The position numbers were made by a program, and so were the translations under genes. From assembly GCA_031769625.1 (NCBI GenBank), contig JAUIMM010000534.1:8014001-8078000 (forward strand): a stretch of 64,000 nucleotides of DNA, given 5' to 3'. Below are positions 11,395 through 21,557 of the stretch, piece after piece. The stretch's first letter is position 1; each line of letters starts with the position of its first letter. Source of the stretch: Taudactylus pleione (lineage: Eukaryota; Chordata; Amphibia; Anura; Myobatrachidae). The notes under the pieces are model-generated. The model worked only from the letters and a program-made list of their open reading frames with translations. It made no database searches and was not told where the DNA came from.

Positions 11395-11890
11395 CAGGGG
11401 TTCCCAACCACGGTCCTCAGTCATGGCACACTAAAAGCCCTCATACACGGTTAGATATGCACCTTGCGACGAGACGAGGGATCCATGGACAACATACCGG
11501 GCGGTCCCCAGACAAGGTGCGATCAGGTGACCGACCGCCCAATATGCCAGCCCCCCTCTCCCCCACCCGCATAGCGCTGCATTGGATTGTTCATCGCATC
11601 CCCAGATCAAATGAACCTGCAGAAAGATCTGGAGGTGTGATGTACGACCCCATGGAAGCGCGCTCTGTCCGATATCATGCCCATACACGGTACAATATAG
11701 CAGTGAAATCGTACCAATCCGTCGGATCGGCTGCTATATCGCACCGTGTACAGGGGCCTTAACAGTCCAGGTTTTAAGGATAGCTTGAGCACAGGTGTCT
11801 TAATTAGTACCTCAGTTATTTTGATTTAACCATCTGTGCTCAAGCATGGATATCACTAATTCTGTACTGGACCGAGGTTGGGAAACACTG
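11395..11890. mobile_element. hAT-like element with CAGGGGTTCCCAACC ends
   Basis: The left end CAGGGGTTCCCAACCACGG matches the right end reverse-complemented (CAGTGTTTCCCAACCTCGG). Flanking 8-mers are CTCTATAC (11387-11394) and ATCTATAT (11891-11898), six of eight identical. The site is again the CTCTATAC segment of the satellite. A second element interrupts it at 11435-11759. Confidence 0.8.
11435..11759. mobile_element. Palindromic MITE with TAA duplication (TACACGG family)
   Basis: The left end AAGCCCTCATACACGGT mirrors the right ACCGTGTACAGGGGCCT. TAA flanks it at 11432-11434 and 11760-11762. A 3-bp TAA target site fits PIF/Harbinger. It lies wholly inside the hAT-like element 11395-11890, so it is younger. 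The GTGTAC-type ends resemble the copy at 36114-36435. Confidence 0.7.
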
Positions 11891-12106
11891 ATCTATATTC
11901 AGACAATACAATATTACACCTCCCAACACCACCTGATCTTCAGACATCATCATAATTAGGGGTGAGCGGGTTCGGATTTCTGAAATCTGAACCCCCCCGA
12001 TCCGAGGCCGATCCGAGTCAGGCTCGACTTTTCCCGCCTGACTCGGATCTGAAATCGAGGCAAAACGTCATCATCCTGCCTTCTGGGTCTCGCGGGTTTT
12101 GGATCC

Positions 12107-12113
12107 TATATAA
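12107..12113 (+). promoter_or_regulatory. TATA-like box of the hAT element
   Basis: TATATAA lies about 150 bp inside the left end, downstream of GGGTTTTGGATCC and upstream of GCGCCATTTTCTCACTCGG. The related element at 37341 keeps the flanking GCGCCATTTTCACTC but has a degenerate box (CATATAGG). Promoter function is inferred from motif and position. Confidence 0.5.
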
Positions 12114-12270
12114 GGTACCCGCGTCGGCGCCATTTTCTCACTCGGCTGTGGACAGTGAAGAGGGAGGGTGGGAGTTAGGGCTGGCTGGGCTGTGTAGTGT
12201 AGTGCAGAGTAATGTTGTGCTGTGCTGCGCTGTGCTGCTGTTGTCCATAGGGGCTGTGTCGACTATTTTC

Positions 12271-12900
12271 TGTGTTTGTGAATTGTGTACGCAGTAGCCG
12301 CACGTGCATCAACAAAGTAGTGCCAAGCGTGCGCCGGTGTCATAAGTAAAGGGCCTGCTGGCTTGACCGTTAAAGGGTGCTGTAACCCCCAAAGTACACT
12401 CCAAACCAAATAAAAAAATATTTTCTGTGTTTGTGAATTGTGTGCGCAGTAGCCGCACGTGCATCAACAAAGTAGTGCCAAGCGTGCACCTGTGTCATAA
12501 GTAAAGGGCCGGCTGGCTTGACCGTTAAAGGGTGCTGTAACCCCCAAAGTACACTCCAAACCAAATAAAAAAATATTTTCTGTGTTTGTGAATTGTGTGC
12601 GCAGTAGCCGCACGTGCATCAACAAAGTAGTCCCAAGCGTGCGCCTGTGTCTTAAGTAAAGGGCCGGCTGGCTTGACCGTTAAAGGGTGCTGTAACCCCC
12701 AAAGTACACTCCAAACCAAATAAAAAATTTTTTTCTGTGTTTGTGAATTGTGTGCGCAGTAGCCACACGTGCCAAGCGTGCGCCTGTGTCCCATAAGTAA
12801 AGAGCCGGCTGGCTCATTTCTTAAAGGGTGGTGTAACCCACAAAGTGCACTACTCTCCAGCAAAAATAAAAAAATATTTTCTGTGTTTGTGTGCGCCTTA
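12271..12900 (+). repeat. 155-bp tandem repeat in hAT leader
   Basis: TGTGTTTGTGAATTG recurs at 12271, 12426, 12581 and 12736, an exact 155-bp period, with a truncated fifth unit at about 12881. Each unit carries CAGTAGCCGCACGTG, AAGGGCCGGCTGGCTTGACC and AACCCCCAAAGTACACTCC. The array lies between the putative promoter and the first coding ATG. It ends 34 bp before that ATG. Confidence 0.9.
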
Positions 12901-12933
12901 GCCGCACGTATATATCAAATCGATATAACATAA

Positions 12934-13539
12934 ATGGAGGACCAAACTTTCTCCGATAAAAATAAAATAAAGAAAGATCAAGAACCACTTCCTCCTAGTG
13001 CTGAAGCTGCTGCCACTAGTCATGACATAGACGATAACATGCCATCAACGTCGTCTGCCAAGGCCGATGCCCAATGTCATAGTAGAGGGCACATACAATC
13101 CCAAATGGCAAAGTTCAGGAAAATGACCTTGAAAAAAACATTTAAATCATCTGATGAGAAACGTAAACTTGCCAATATGCCATTTACGACACGGAGTGGC
13201 AAGGAATGGCTAAGGTCTTTCCCTATGTTCATGACTAGTGGTTCAGCTTCACATGACGATGGAAGCCCTCCTCCCACTAAAAAAATCAAAAGAGTTAAGC
13301 TGGCAAAAGCACAGCGAAGAACTGTGCGTTCTAAGAAGATATCACAAATCCCCAAGGAGAGTCCAAGTGTGGTGGTGGTTGCGATGCCTGACCTTCCCAG
13401 CACTGGACGGGAAGAGGTAGCTCTTTCCACCATTTGCACACCCCCGGCAAGTGCTGAAAGGAGACCCACAGTCCACTTGCTGATATGCAAATTGAAGATG
13501 TCACTGTTGAAGTACAACAGAATGAGGATACTGGTGTAG
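12934..13539 (+). pseudogene. hAT transposase, N-terminal part (frame 1)
   Basis: The first long frame after the tandem repeats starts MEDQTFSDKNKIKKDQ. It is rich in Ser, Lys and Pro with a basic patch, PPTKKIKRVKLAKAQRR (about residues 112-130), that could be a nuclear localisation signal. No enzymatic domain is seen, which is normal for the N-terminal region ahead of the BED finger. The true frame switches to the next one around 13465-13485; the last 25 or so codons to 13539 are out-of-frame reading. An intron is an alternative to a frameshift, but no clear GT..AG pair is needed to explain it. Confidence 0.7.
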
Positions 13540-14201
13540 CTGGCGCTGAGGAGGAAGTTGGCGAGGAGGATTCTGATGGTGATGTGGTTTGTTTAAATCA
13601 GGCTACGGGGGAGACAGTTGTTGTCCGTGGGATGATAAAGCCCATCACGGTCATGCCTGGGCAGAAGACCAAACATTCCACCTCTTTGGTCTGGCAATAT
13701 TTCTATCCAAATCCGGACAACAACTGTCTTGCCATATGTACCATATGTAAAGGTGAAATAAGTAGGGGTAGGGATGTTAACCACCTAGGAACATCCTCCC
13801 TTATACGGCACGTGCAGCGCGTTCATAAAAAGTTACTGTCAAGTTCAGAAACTTTGGCTAAGACCGTAAGCAGTCCAGGGACACCTAAATCCTGTTGTCC
13901 TGTTGTATCCAAGCGCCTGCAAACCACACCGTCAACTCCCTCCTCGTCAATTTCCTCCTTAGTCAGGATCGGAAGTTGTCCTGCAGGCCATGTCAGTGGC
14001 ATGACTGACTCTCCTATTCGCGATTCCTCCGGAGGATCCTGCATTGCTACGCCTACTGCTGCCGCTGCTGCTGCTGGGAGTCGTTCATCATCCCAGAGAG
14101 GAAGTAGGAACACCACTACTTTTACTAAACAATTGACCCTCCAACAGTCCTTAGCGAGGAGGATGAAGTACGACAGCGTCATCCTGAAGCAAAATGTATA
14201 A
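13485..14201 (+). pseudogene. hAT transposase, BED zinc-finger part (frame 3)
   Basis: This segment holds the DNA-binding BED finger that contacts transposon ends. From about residue 64 it reads TSLVWQYFYPNPDN, then AICTICKGEISRG, then TSSLIRHVQRVHK: a C-x2-C and H-x4-H set with the usual spacing. An acidic stretch (EEEVGEEDSDGD) precedes it and a Ser/Thr-rich linker with eight alanines follows. The frame is open upstream of the Met at 13485 (SPLAD), consistent with a single-base slip near 13465-13485. It runs out of phase again near 14178, where the continuing frame reads AKCITEALTAM into the catalytic part. Confidence 0.8.
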
Positions 14202-14209
14202 CTGAGGCC

Positions 14210-16036
14210 TTGACTGCTATGTTGGTGTTAGACGTGCGTCCGGTATCCGCCATTAGTGCAGTCGGATTTAGACAATTTATGAAGGTAGTGTGTCCCCGGT
14301 TCCAAATCCCATCTAGATTCCACTTCACTAGGCAGGCGATACCGAGACTGTACAGAAACGTCAGAAAAAGTGTCCTCAGTGTCCTGAAAAATGCTGTTGT
14401 ACCCAATGTCCACTTAACCACGGACATGTGGACAAGTGGAACAGGGCAGACTAAGGACTATATGACTGTGACAGCCCACTGGGTAGATGTATCACCTTAC
14501 GCAGCAACAGCAGCAGCGTCACCAGTAGCAGCATCTCAGAAACGCCAGCTCGTTCCAAGGCAGGCTACGCTGTGTATCACCGGTTTCAGTAAGAGGCACA
14601 CCGCCGACAACCTCTTAGAGAAACTGAGGGAAATCATCGCCCAGTGGCTTACCCCACTTAGACTCTCCTGGGGATTTGTGATATCTGACAACGCCACCAA
14701 TATTGTGCGGGCATTACATCTGGGCAAATTCCAGCACATCCCATGTTTTGCTCACACAATAAACTTGGTGGTGCAGAATTTTCTGAAAAGCGACAGGGGC
14801 ATGCAGGAGATGCTTTGGGTGGCCCGAAAAATTTCTGGCCACTTTCGCCATTCAGCGACTGCGTGCCGAAGACTGGAGCGCCAGCAAACACTCTTGAACC
14901 TGCCCCGCCATCACCTGAAGCAAGAGGTTGTGACGCGGTGGAACTCAACCCTCTATATGCTTCAGAGGATGGAGGAGCAGCAAAAGGCCATACAAGCCTA
15001 TACATCCACCTATGACATAGGCAAAGGAGGGGGTATGCATCTGACTCAAGCGCAGTGGAGAATGATTTCCGTGTTGTGCAAGGTTCTCCAGCCCTTCGAA
15101 CTTGCCACACGTGAAGTCAGTTCAGACACTGCCAGCTTGAGTCAGGTCATTCCCCTCATCAGGCTTTTGCAGAAGCAGCTGGAGAAAGTGAAGGAGGAGC
15201 TAAGACGGAGCGATTCCGCTCGGCATGTGGGACTTGTGGATGAAGCCCTTCATTCGCTTTTCCAGGATTCCAGGGTGGTCAATCTGTTGAAATCAGACCA
15301 CTACATTTTGGCCACCGTGCTCGGTCCTAGGTTTAAAGCATATGTGGTGTCTCTTTTTCCGGCCGACACAAGCCTGCAGAGGTGCAAAGACCTGCTGGTG
15401 AACACACTGTCAGCTGAAGCGGAACGTGACATGTCAACAGCTCCTTCTTCATTTTCTCACGCAACTGGGGCTGCCAGGAAAAAACTTAGCTATCCTAAGA
15501 AACCCGCTGGCGGTGATGCAGGGCAGGCAGGACCAAGTTTGGACATCTGGTCCGGACTGAAGGACCTGGCAACAATTTCTGACATGTCTACTGTCACTAC
15601 ATATGATACTGTCACCATTGACAGAATGGTGGAGGATTACATCGGTGACAGCATCCAAGTAGGCATGTCAGACAGTCCATACCTGTACTGGCAGGAAAAA
15701 GAGGCAATTTGGAGGCCCCTGTACAAACTGGCTCTATTTTACCTGAGTTGCCCCCCCTCCAGTGTGTACTCCGAAAGAGTGTTTAGTGCAGCCGGGAACC
15801 TTGTCAGCGAAAGGCGTAGGAGGTTGCTTCCACAAAATGTGGAGAAGATGATGTTCATCAAAATGAATTATCAACTCTTCCAGGGAGACCAGCCTCCAGA
15901 ACATACAGAGGGACCTGTGGTGGTGGATTCCAGTGGGGACGAGTTAATACTCTGTGAGGATGAGGATGTACACAACACTGAAGAGGGTGAGGAATCGGTG
16001 GATGAGGAGGATGAGGACGACATCTTGCCTCCGTAG
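14210..16036 (+). pseudogene. hAT transposase, RNase-H-like catalytic core and C-terminal dimerization region (frame 2)
   Basis: This part cuts and joins transposon DNA. The frame is open from about 14190 and has no ATG at 14210, so it is a continuation rather than a separate gene. Conserved blocks in order: LDVRPVSAISAVGFRQFM (residues about 7-24), LTTDMWTS with the first catalytic Asp (about 69-76), VISDNATNIVRAL with the second Asp (about 157-169), and CFAHTINLVVQ. RWNSTLYML comes next. The hAT C-terminal signature LALFYLSCPPSSVYSERVF follows, then SAAGNLVSERR (about residues 510-540). The acidic C-terminal tail is EDEDVHNTEEGEE. The 608-codon frame is uninterrupted. Relation to ZBED-type transposases is clear; the whole protein is inactive as written because of the two upstream frame breaks. 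Confidence 0.9.
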
Positions 16037-16663
16037 AGCCAGTTTGTGCAGGGACAGATTAATTGCCAGCTTGTTTTGTGGGGGCCCAAACGAACCAATC
16101 ATTTCAGCCACAGTCGTGTGGCAGACCCTGGCGCTGAAATGATTGGTTTGTTAAAGTGTGCATGTCCTGTTTATACAACATAAAGGTGGGTGGTTGGGCC
16201 CAAGGACAATTCCATCTTGCACCTCTTTTTTTTTCTTTGCATTATGTACAGTTTGGGGCCTAGTTTTTCAAACTGCCATCCTGTCTGCCACTGCTGTGTC
16301 ACTCCTAGATGGGTCACGTGTTTGTGCCGCCCACTCGTGTCGCTTAGCATAGTCATCCAGCTACCTCGGTGCAACCTTTTGGACATAAAAACACTATTGT
16401 GAGGTGTGAGGTGTTCAGAATAGACTGGAAATGAGTGGAAATTAAGGTTATTGAGGTTAATAATAGCATAGGAGCAGAAAAACCAACACATTCTGTGATT
16501 TTAGCTGTTTTTATGCTTTTTAAAAAAAATACAGATCCAAAACACAAAACCCAGAACCCAAAACACGGAAGGGTGGTTTTGGCAAAACCAATCCAGATCC
16601 AAAACACGAAGAAAGATCCAGATCCAAAACCAAAACACGAAAAGGGGCCGGTGCACACCCCTA

Positions 16664-16747
16664 ATCATAATACATTACACTCATAGGAATCTGTACCTAC
16701 ATGACATGACCTGACCTCTACATGATCATAATAATAGCAGGATACAT
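16664..16747. repeat. Diverged satellite, right block
   Basis: ATCATAATACATTACACTC resumes directly after the hAT element, then degenerates (CATGACCTGACCTCTACATG). Similar CATGACCTGACCACT segments near 18605 and 18940 may be remote members of the same array. Confidence 0.6.
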
Positions 16748-16955
16748 CAGTGATGTCACTAGGGGGGTGCGGGCCGCACTGGGTGACACAATCCGAAGGG
16801 GTGACACCAAAATAGCAGAGCCGAGTCCGGAGCACTTGGCAAGCCCCCAGATAATGAAGGCAGGGGCATGACATACGGTCATGCTCCCAAAAAGTCAGAC
16901 GAGGCCCAGCCGGTGAGTAACGCAACGGGTGTCAACACACCCGGTTACGCCTCTG
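16748..16955. mobile_element. Short hAT-like element (CAGNGGCGTCACTAGGG family)
   Basis: It starts CAGTGATGTCACTAGG and ends GGTTACGCCTCTG. The perfect 8-bp duplication GGATACAT lies at 16740-16747 and 16956-16963. It is related to the 1.8-kb element at 38133-39970. Confidence 0.85.
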
Positions 16956-16974
16956 GGATACATAAATGTATTAC

Positions 16975-17700
16975 ACTCTGGGCCGATATTTTTGCGAGTG
17001 AGTGATTATCAGTAAACTGTACATGCTCTCATCGGCTGCTGTTCCCACTGCCAGGGCTGGGCTGGAGCTCACTCATGAGCTCCATTTTCCAGCTCCCGCA
17101 GTGGGTGATGGGAGAGACGTCATGACGTCTCTCCCATCATGCAGAGCGGGCCGGCCCGAAGGGACAGAGGAGCGGACACCGGAGCAGAGATTAAGGTAAG
17201 TGGAGTGTGGAGTTTTTTTGGTTGTTTTACATGTGTGTCTGTCTGGCCCTGGGATCACTGCTGCAGGTACTGCTGAGGGGGTGGGGACTACTACTGGGGG
17301 CACTGCTGGGGGGGACTGCTACTGGGGGTACTGCTGGGGTGGGACTACCACTGGGGCACTGCTGGGGGGGACTACTACTGGGGGCATTGCTGGGGGGGAC
17401 TACTACTGGGGGCACTGCTGGGGGGACTACTACTGGGGGCACTGCTGGGGGGGGACAACTACTGGAAGCAATGCATCAGGGTGACCACTACTGGGGTCAC
17501 TGTACTGGGTGGGTTAGTACTGGGGGCACTATATAAGGAGGACTACTACTGGGGGCACTATATAAGGGGCACTGCATAGGGGGACCACTACCTGGGGCAC
17601 TGCATAGGGGGACCACTACCTGGGGCACTCTATAAGGGGCACTGCTGGGGGCACTGTATAAGGGCTTGCAGGGGCGGATTGAGCCACTGGGACCTTTTTA
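16975..17700. mobile_element. GC-rich hAT-like composite, copy 1 (palindrome plus minisatellite)
   Basis: It contains CTCATCGGCTGCTGTTCCC, a 32-bp perfect palindrome centred on GACGTCATGACGTC (17107-17138), then AGCAGAGATTAAGGTAAGTGG and a GGGGGCACTGCTGGGGGGAC minisatellite (17270-17665). At 17669 a new hAT-like end, CAGGGGCGGATTGAGCCA, begins. The same unit recurs at 18080-18365 and, inverted, at 60700-60960. Confidence 0.5.
17270..17665. repeat. Minisatellite, CTACTACTGGGGGCACTG units
   Basis: Irregular units of about 22-31 bp alternate ACTACTACTGGGGGCACTG with TATAAGGGGCACTG. The complement of this motif forms the arrays at 24235 and 59405. Long frames through it are low-complexity artefacts. 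Confidence 0.8.
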
Positions 17701-18080
17701 TGCCCTTTAGGGGCCGGCGGCCGCCCTTCCCTCACCCACCCCACTGGCGGCCCCGCTGCAGCGCTGCAGCTTCTGGACATTGCCGGCAACCACCCCTAAG
17801 CTTACCCAGCTCTCTGCCGCGATCGGAGCTCAGCTCCGATTGGGCAGTGTTTTGACCATAATAAAAATGGCCGACAGGGGAGATCCCCCATAAGCCATTG
17901 CGGAGCCTGTCAGTCATAACTGACGGCTCTGCCTACAGGCTGCCTGCGGCCTGCCTCGGCGCCTCCGGGACCACGGCCACCATCGGGGGGGGGCTGCAAG
18001 GCGGTAGTGTGGACGGCACATAAGTACCGTCCGCACTACCTACTAGGAACAAACAAACAGCCGCCGGCGCCGGCAGCTGT
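17701..18080. other. GC-rich element interior, no gene recognised
   Basis: Probably interior of the element whose end is at 17669. It includes CAGCGCTGCAGC and GGCGCCGGCAGC palindromic segments. No matching right terminus was identified. Confidence 0.4.
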
Positions 18081-18365
18081 GCATGTGTTTTAGCAGCCGA
18101 TGAGAGTCAGACAGACTCTCATCGGCTGCTGTGCCCACTGCCGGAGCTCCATTTTCCGGCTCCCGCAGTGGGTGATGGGAGAGACGTCATGACGTCTCTC
18201 CCATCATGCAGAGCACGCCCGCCCGGGGGACAGAGGAGCGGACGTCGGAGCAGGGATTAAGGTAAGTGGATTTTTTTTTTATTTTTTACGTGTGTGATTG
18301 GCTGGGACTACTGCTGGGGGGGCGATCACTACTGGGGGCACTGCTGGGGGGGAGATCACTGCTGG
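18080..18365. mobile_element. GC-rich hAT-like composite, copy 2
   Basis: It repeats the order of copy 1: CTCTCATCGGCTGCTGTGCC, the identical 32-bp palindrome (18174-18205), AGCAGGGATTAAGGTAAGTGG, a T-run, and a short ACTGGGGGCACTGCTGGG array. The AAGGTAAGTGG context resembles a splice donor, but no exon could be tied to it. Confidence 0.5.
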
Positions 18366-18592
18366 CTCCACCCCCCGCTTCACTACTGCCAAAAATACAT
18401 TGTGAAGCGGGGGATGGAGCCACGATGACGCGCTTTCGCGCGAATTGCGTCATCGGGCCCCCGGCTGTGGGGGGTTTCTAGTTGTAGTTGGGGCTGGGCA
18501 GCCAGGAGGCTTGCCTGCTTTAACTGGGTAGTCAGGAGCGGCACCTGATCTTCGGGAGGCTCCCGACCAAATCGGGAGGGTAGGCAAGCCTG
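18365..18592. mobile_element. CATACTTGCC-family element, partial
   Basis: The interior inverted repeat CCCCCGCTTCAC...GTGAAGCGGGGG and the CGCGAATTGCGTCATCG motif match 42275-42658. The right side ends CGGGAGGGTAGGCAAGCC. Confidence 0.6.
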
Positions 18593-19049
18593 CTGCACCT
18601 ACACAGCATGACCTGACCACTGAATGACTACAATACAAATAAGGGGTCTATTTAACAAGCCAAGACCGAGAAACAGATCCTCAACAAGAGCCAGGCCCAG
18701 GTCCCCATAGGGATCAATGATTTATCTGCGGTTTAGATATTGGTAAATTGTTAGAAGCTGAGATACACCCTTTCTTCAGCATCTTCGCCAGTGAAGGTGC
18801 TTCACCCTCATTATTACACACAGACACACCTATACATATATTATATATGGAGCTACAAAGCTAGACCTGACACCTACTGTATATGACCACAGTATGATTC
18901 TGTCACACTCCATATATAGAACACTACACCTCCACTGCATGACCTGACCACTACCTACTACTCATAGTACAAGTCAGGATGGGCAGTTCCCTACCAAGTA
19001 AAATACATTGAGTAACCCATTTTATTATCTAAAGGGGATGTAGTAATTA

Positions 19050-19260
19050 TCTCAGCTGTCGGGATGCTGATGCACAGAATGCCGGTGCCGGAATCCGAAC
19101 ACCAGTCAGAATCCCGGAGCTGGCATCCCGACTGCCAACATCCCGATGGTAAGTAAGTAGTAGGGTTAGGGAGAGGGTTAGTGGTTAGGGTATGTTAAGT
19201 TTAGGCACTACTGGGGGGAGGGTTAGGTTTACACTGCAGGGAGAGGAGGTTACGGGTTTG
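19050..19260. mobile_element. GTCGGGATGC-family non-autonomous element
   Basis: GTCGGGATGCTGATGC, then CCCGGAGCTGGCATCCCGAC, then GGTTAGGGAGAGGGTTAG repeats. Same structure as 5222-5545. Confidence 0.55.
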
Positions 19261-19767
19261 TGAATGGTAATATGCTGTCGAAGTCAAATAATTGGCAATT
19301 ATTGTTTGTAATTATCTGACAATCCAGTCATCTGTGGGTTGATATAGAGTAGATCGGACGCTACCCTGCATCGGCGAAATCCGATTTTCACAAATGCGTA
19401 TATGTATATGTATATCTATGCAAGGTTTAGTCAGTGATGAGAAACAGGTTCTGGGTACATGTCTGTGACTAGTAATTAAAATACACAAAGATACTATGAG
19501 GTGTTAAATTGCAAAGTTAGAGACAACTGTCAGAAGTTTGACTATCGTTAGCAATTGTATGCCTTGTATTCAATGCTATTGTAGTTAAGAGGGACTGACA
19601 TTTACATTCTAAATAAGCATAGGAAAGCCTTTGTTGAGTAATTAGACTTCTTGACTCCTGCAAAGACTTGCTATGTCACCTGTGAGCAGAACAACTTCAT
19701 TGTATATGACACCTTGGAATAAGATTCAGACAGATATAATATCAAAAATGCCAGTTAATGGATAAAG

Positions 19768-19807
<40 letters not shown>

Positions 19808-20694
19808 TAATCCATGACACATACAATGATGCACATTTGCACACACATATATACATGCATACACGTAGACGATCGCATGTGTATCCACATGCGTACACAT
19901 AGACGCTTACATGCATACTCACATACGTATACATAGTTGCTATTTCAATATACAGACATACAACACACACTGATGAATTCCTGTAAATATCTCACATTCA
20001 CGTATGCAAGCACATATATAAAAGGTTCCCTAGCATTGAGTGTAATATTAGAGGTTTTGTTAGCAAATCATTAAGGTGTAAAATGTATATACAGTATATG
20101 ATATTTAAGGTATAGAACTTAGTAGACATGTCGTGTTTGGTATCATACTGACACCCTGTTTAATTCCAGATATCCAAATCTATCGGCAATGGAGTCGCAT
20201 CTTGTGTTCGGTGGTTATGGATTATGGGGAATTATTGGTTAGAATGTGTACTCTGTATGTAGTGTCTTAACCAGTCTTCTTTAGGAGGGATGGACCATAT
20301 CCCTGTTGTCACCATATGAACTGTCCTATGACCTGCATCGTACCAGAATGATAAGAATCAAGAACCAATTAAATCACGTATGCTTGTCTCTATTGTTGGT
20401 GTAACACTCTGGAAGGTATATAGGCTTGTGCTTTTGGGGCTAGATCTCAGTCATACCCATTTGATGACCGCAGACGTCAGGATTGATGACTGGGACCTGG
20501 ATCCGGGGTGCATGCGTATATATTGGCTGTACTTTTTGTATTTAATTGTCTTTGCGCTAATTGTGATAGATCAAAGCGTGTAATTTACTTTTTGTTGCAA
20601 TAAGAACTTTTTGTGCTTTGGAACCACAATCAAAGTCTGGAAAGCAATTATTTCTGTTTAGCGATATTGAGGTATTCATAATACTTACCTCCTT
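19261..20694. other. No gene recognised
   Basis: AT-rich sequence with a (TA)n-rich tract at 19770-19807 and a CACATGCATAC-like cryptic repeat at 19830-19930. No frame with recognisable domains. Confidence 0.5.
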
Positions 20695-20785
20695 CTCTCG
20701 GGATTGTGACCCTGTCGGGATGCTAGCGTCGGAATTCTGACGGCTGGGATGCTGATCGCCGGCATCCAGTACCCAACCCCTCTAG
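20695..20785. mobile_element. GTCGGGATGC/TACCCAACCC-family fragment
   Basis: CTGTCGGGATGCTAGCG...GATCGCCGGCATCCAG, ending TACCCAACCCC; an isolated terminus of the family. Confidence 0.55.
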
Positions 20786-21424
20786 AGTACTAAAGAAGAA
20801 AAAGTAACTGGGATCTATTTAAAAAGCAGTGAAGAGCCAAATTCAGACGTAATCACCAACAGAAAGCTCTATTAACGGTAAATGCCTTTGGTAATTACCC
20901 TAGTTACTGGAGCTTACCGCTGGCAGTACAGACCTCCCAGGATGTCTGTGGAAGGATTTCTCTTGGACCCCAGCCATATCACTTCACTACACTTGGACGT
21001 TAGCTACCCATGCACATGGAACTGCTTCTTGCCAGTGAGAAGGACAAAATCTTTGCTGAGGAGGGAAGGGGGGTGGGGGGGGGAGTAGGAGTTTCCTGAG
21101 GGCTCCCATGGTAGTTTGCATAGGTACTTTCTATATATATCACTGCAACATGCAGCGATACATAGTGAATGTTACCGCCGCTCACTGGCCACCAATGATA
21201 AATATATTAGCATAGAAAAAGGTTATAGCATTCCGGGTGACACAACCTGTTAGGGTTAATGTGGCTATCAATATGAAAATGGAAGTGCTGGGAGCAGTGA
21301 TCCTCCAGACAGAACGTTAAACCAGGTTATAAAGCACTGTGGCCAAGGTACATGTGATGCTAAATATGTAACACAGGTGTTGATGCTGGTGGCTGTCAGT
21401 GCACATGTGGTACCAGGGCCATCT

Positions 21425-21557
21425 GCCCATAGCAACCAATCAGATTCCACTAAACATGTATCTAGCACTTTCTAGAACGTAATAGGTAGAATCTGATTGG
21501 TTGCTATGGGCAACATCTCCACTTCTAAAAACCTGCACTTTAATAAATATGCACCTA
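21425..21557. mobile_element. Palindromic MITE, TTGCCCATAGCAACCAATC family
   Basis: CCCATAGCAACCAATCAGA is mirrored by TCTGATTGGTTGCTATGGG; the right arm ends AATAAATATGCACCT. Complete relative at 31603-31774. The left arm is shortened here. Confidence 0.7.

Larger units (their letters stand above)
11957..16663 (+). mobile_element. Complete hAT transposon, autonomous type, transposase frameshifted
   Basis: The ends TAGGGGTGAGCGGG and, reverse-complemented, TAGGGGTGTGCACCGG form terminal inverted repeats. The perfect 8-bp duplication ATCATAAT (11949-11956 and 16664-16671) is satellite sequence. The 4.7-kb element holds a TATA-like promoter, a 155-bp tandem repeat, and a transposase of about 1,030 codons in three frames. 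It has clean ends and only two frame breaks, which suggests a fairly recent insertion. Diverged parts of the same family lie at 37341-40560 and 61995-62160. Confidence 0.92.

Noticed and set aside
11004..11762. 252-codon open frame on the plus strand
   Set aside because: It reads through satellite monomers of 72 bp (a multiple of three), giving HHLISIHHHNTLHSIQT repeats, then through a MITE. No coding evidence.
12370..12863. Minus-strand frames repeating VWSVLWGLQHPLTVKPAGPL
   Set aside because: Translation of the 155-bp tandem repeat opposite to the transposase direction.
13077..14182. Minus-strand frames of 119-146 codons opposite the hAT transposase
   Set aside because: Shadows of the plus-strand coding sequence.
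17180..17205. AAGGTAAGTGG as a host splice donor
   Set aside because: It is part of a repeated element also present at 18255 and has no upstream coding frame.
17200..17536. Gly/Thr-rich frames (TTGGTAGG)
   Set aside because: Low-complexity minisatellite read in different phases on both strands.
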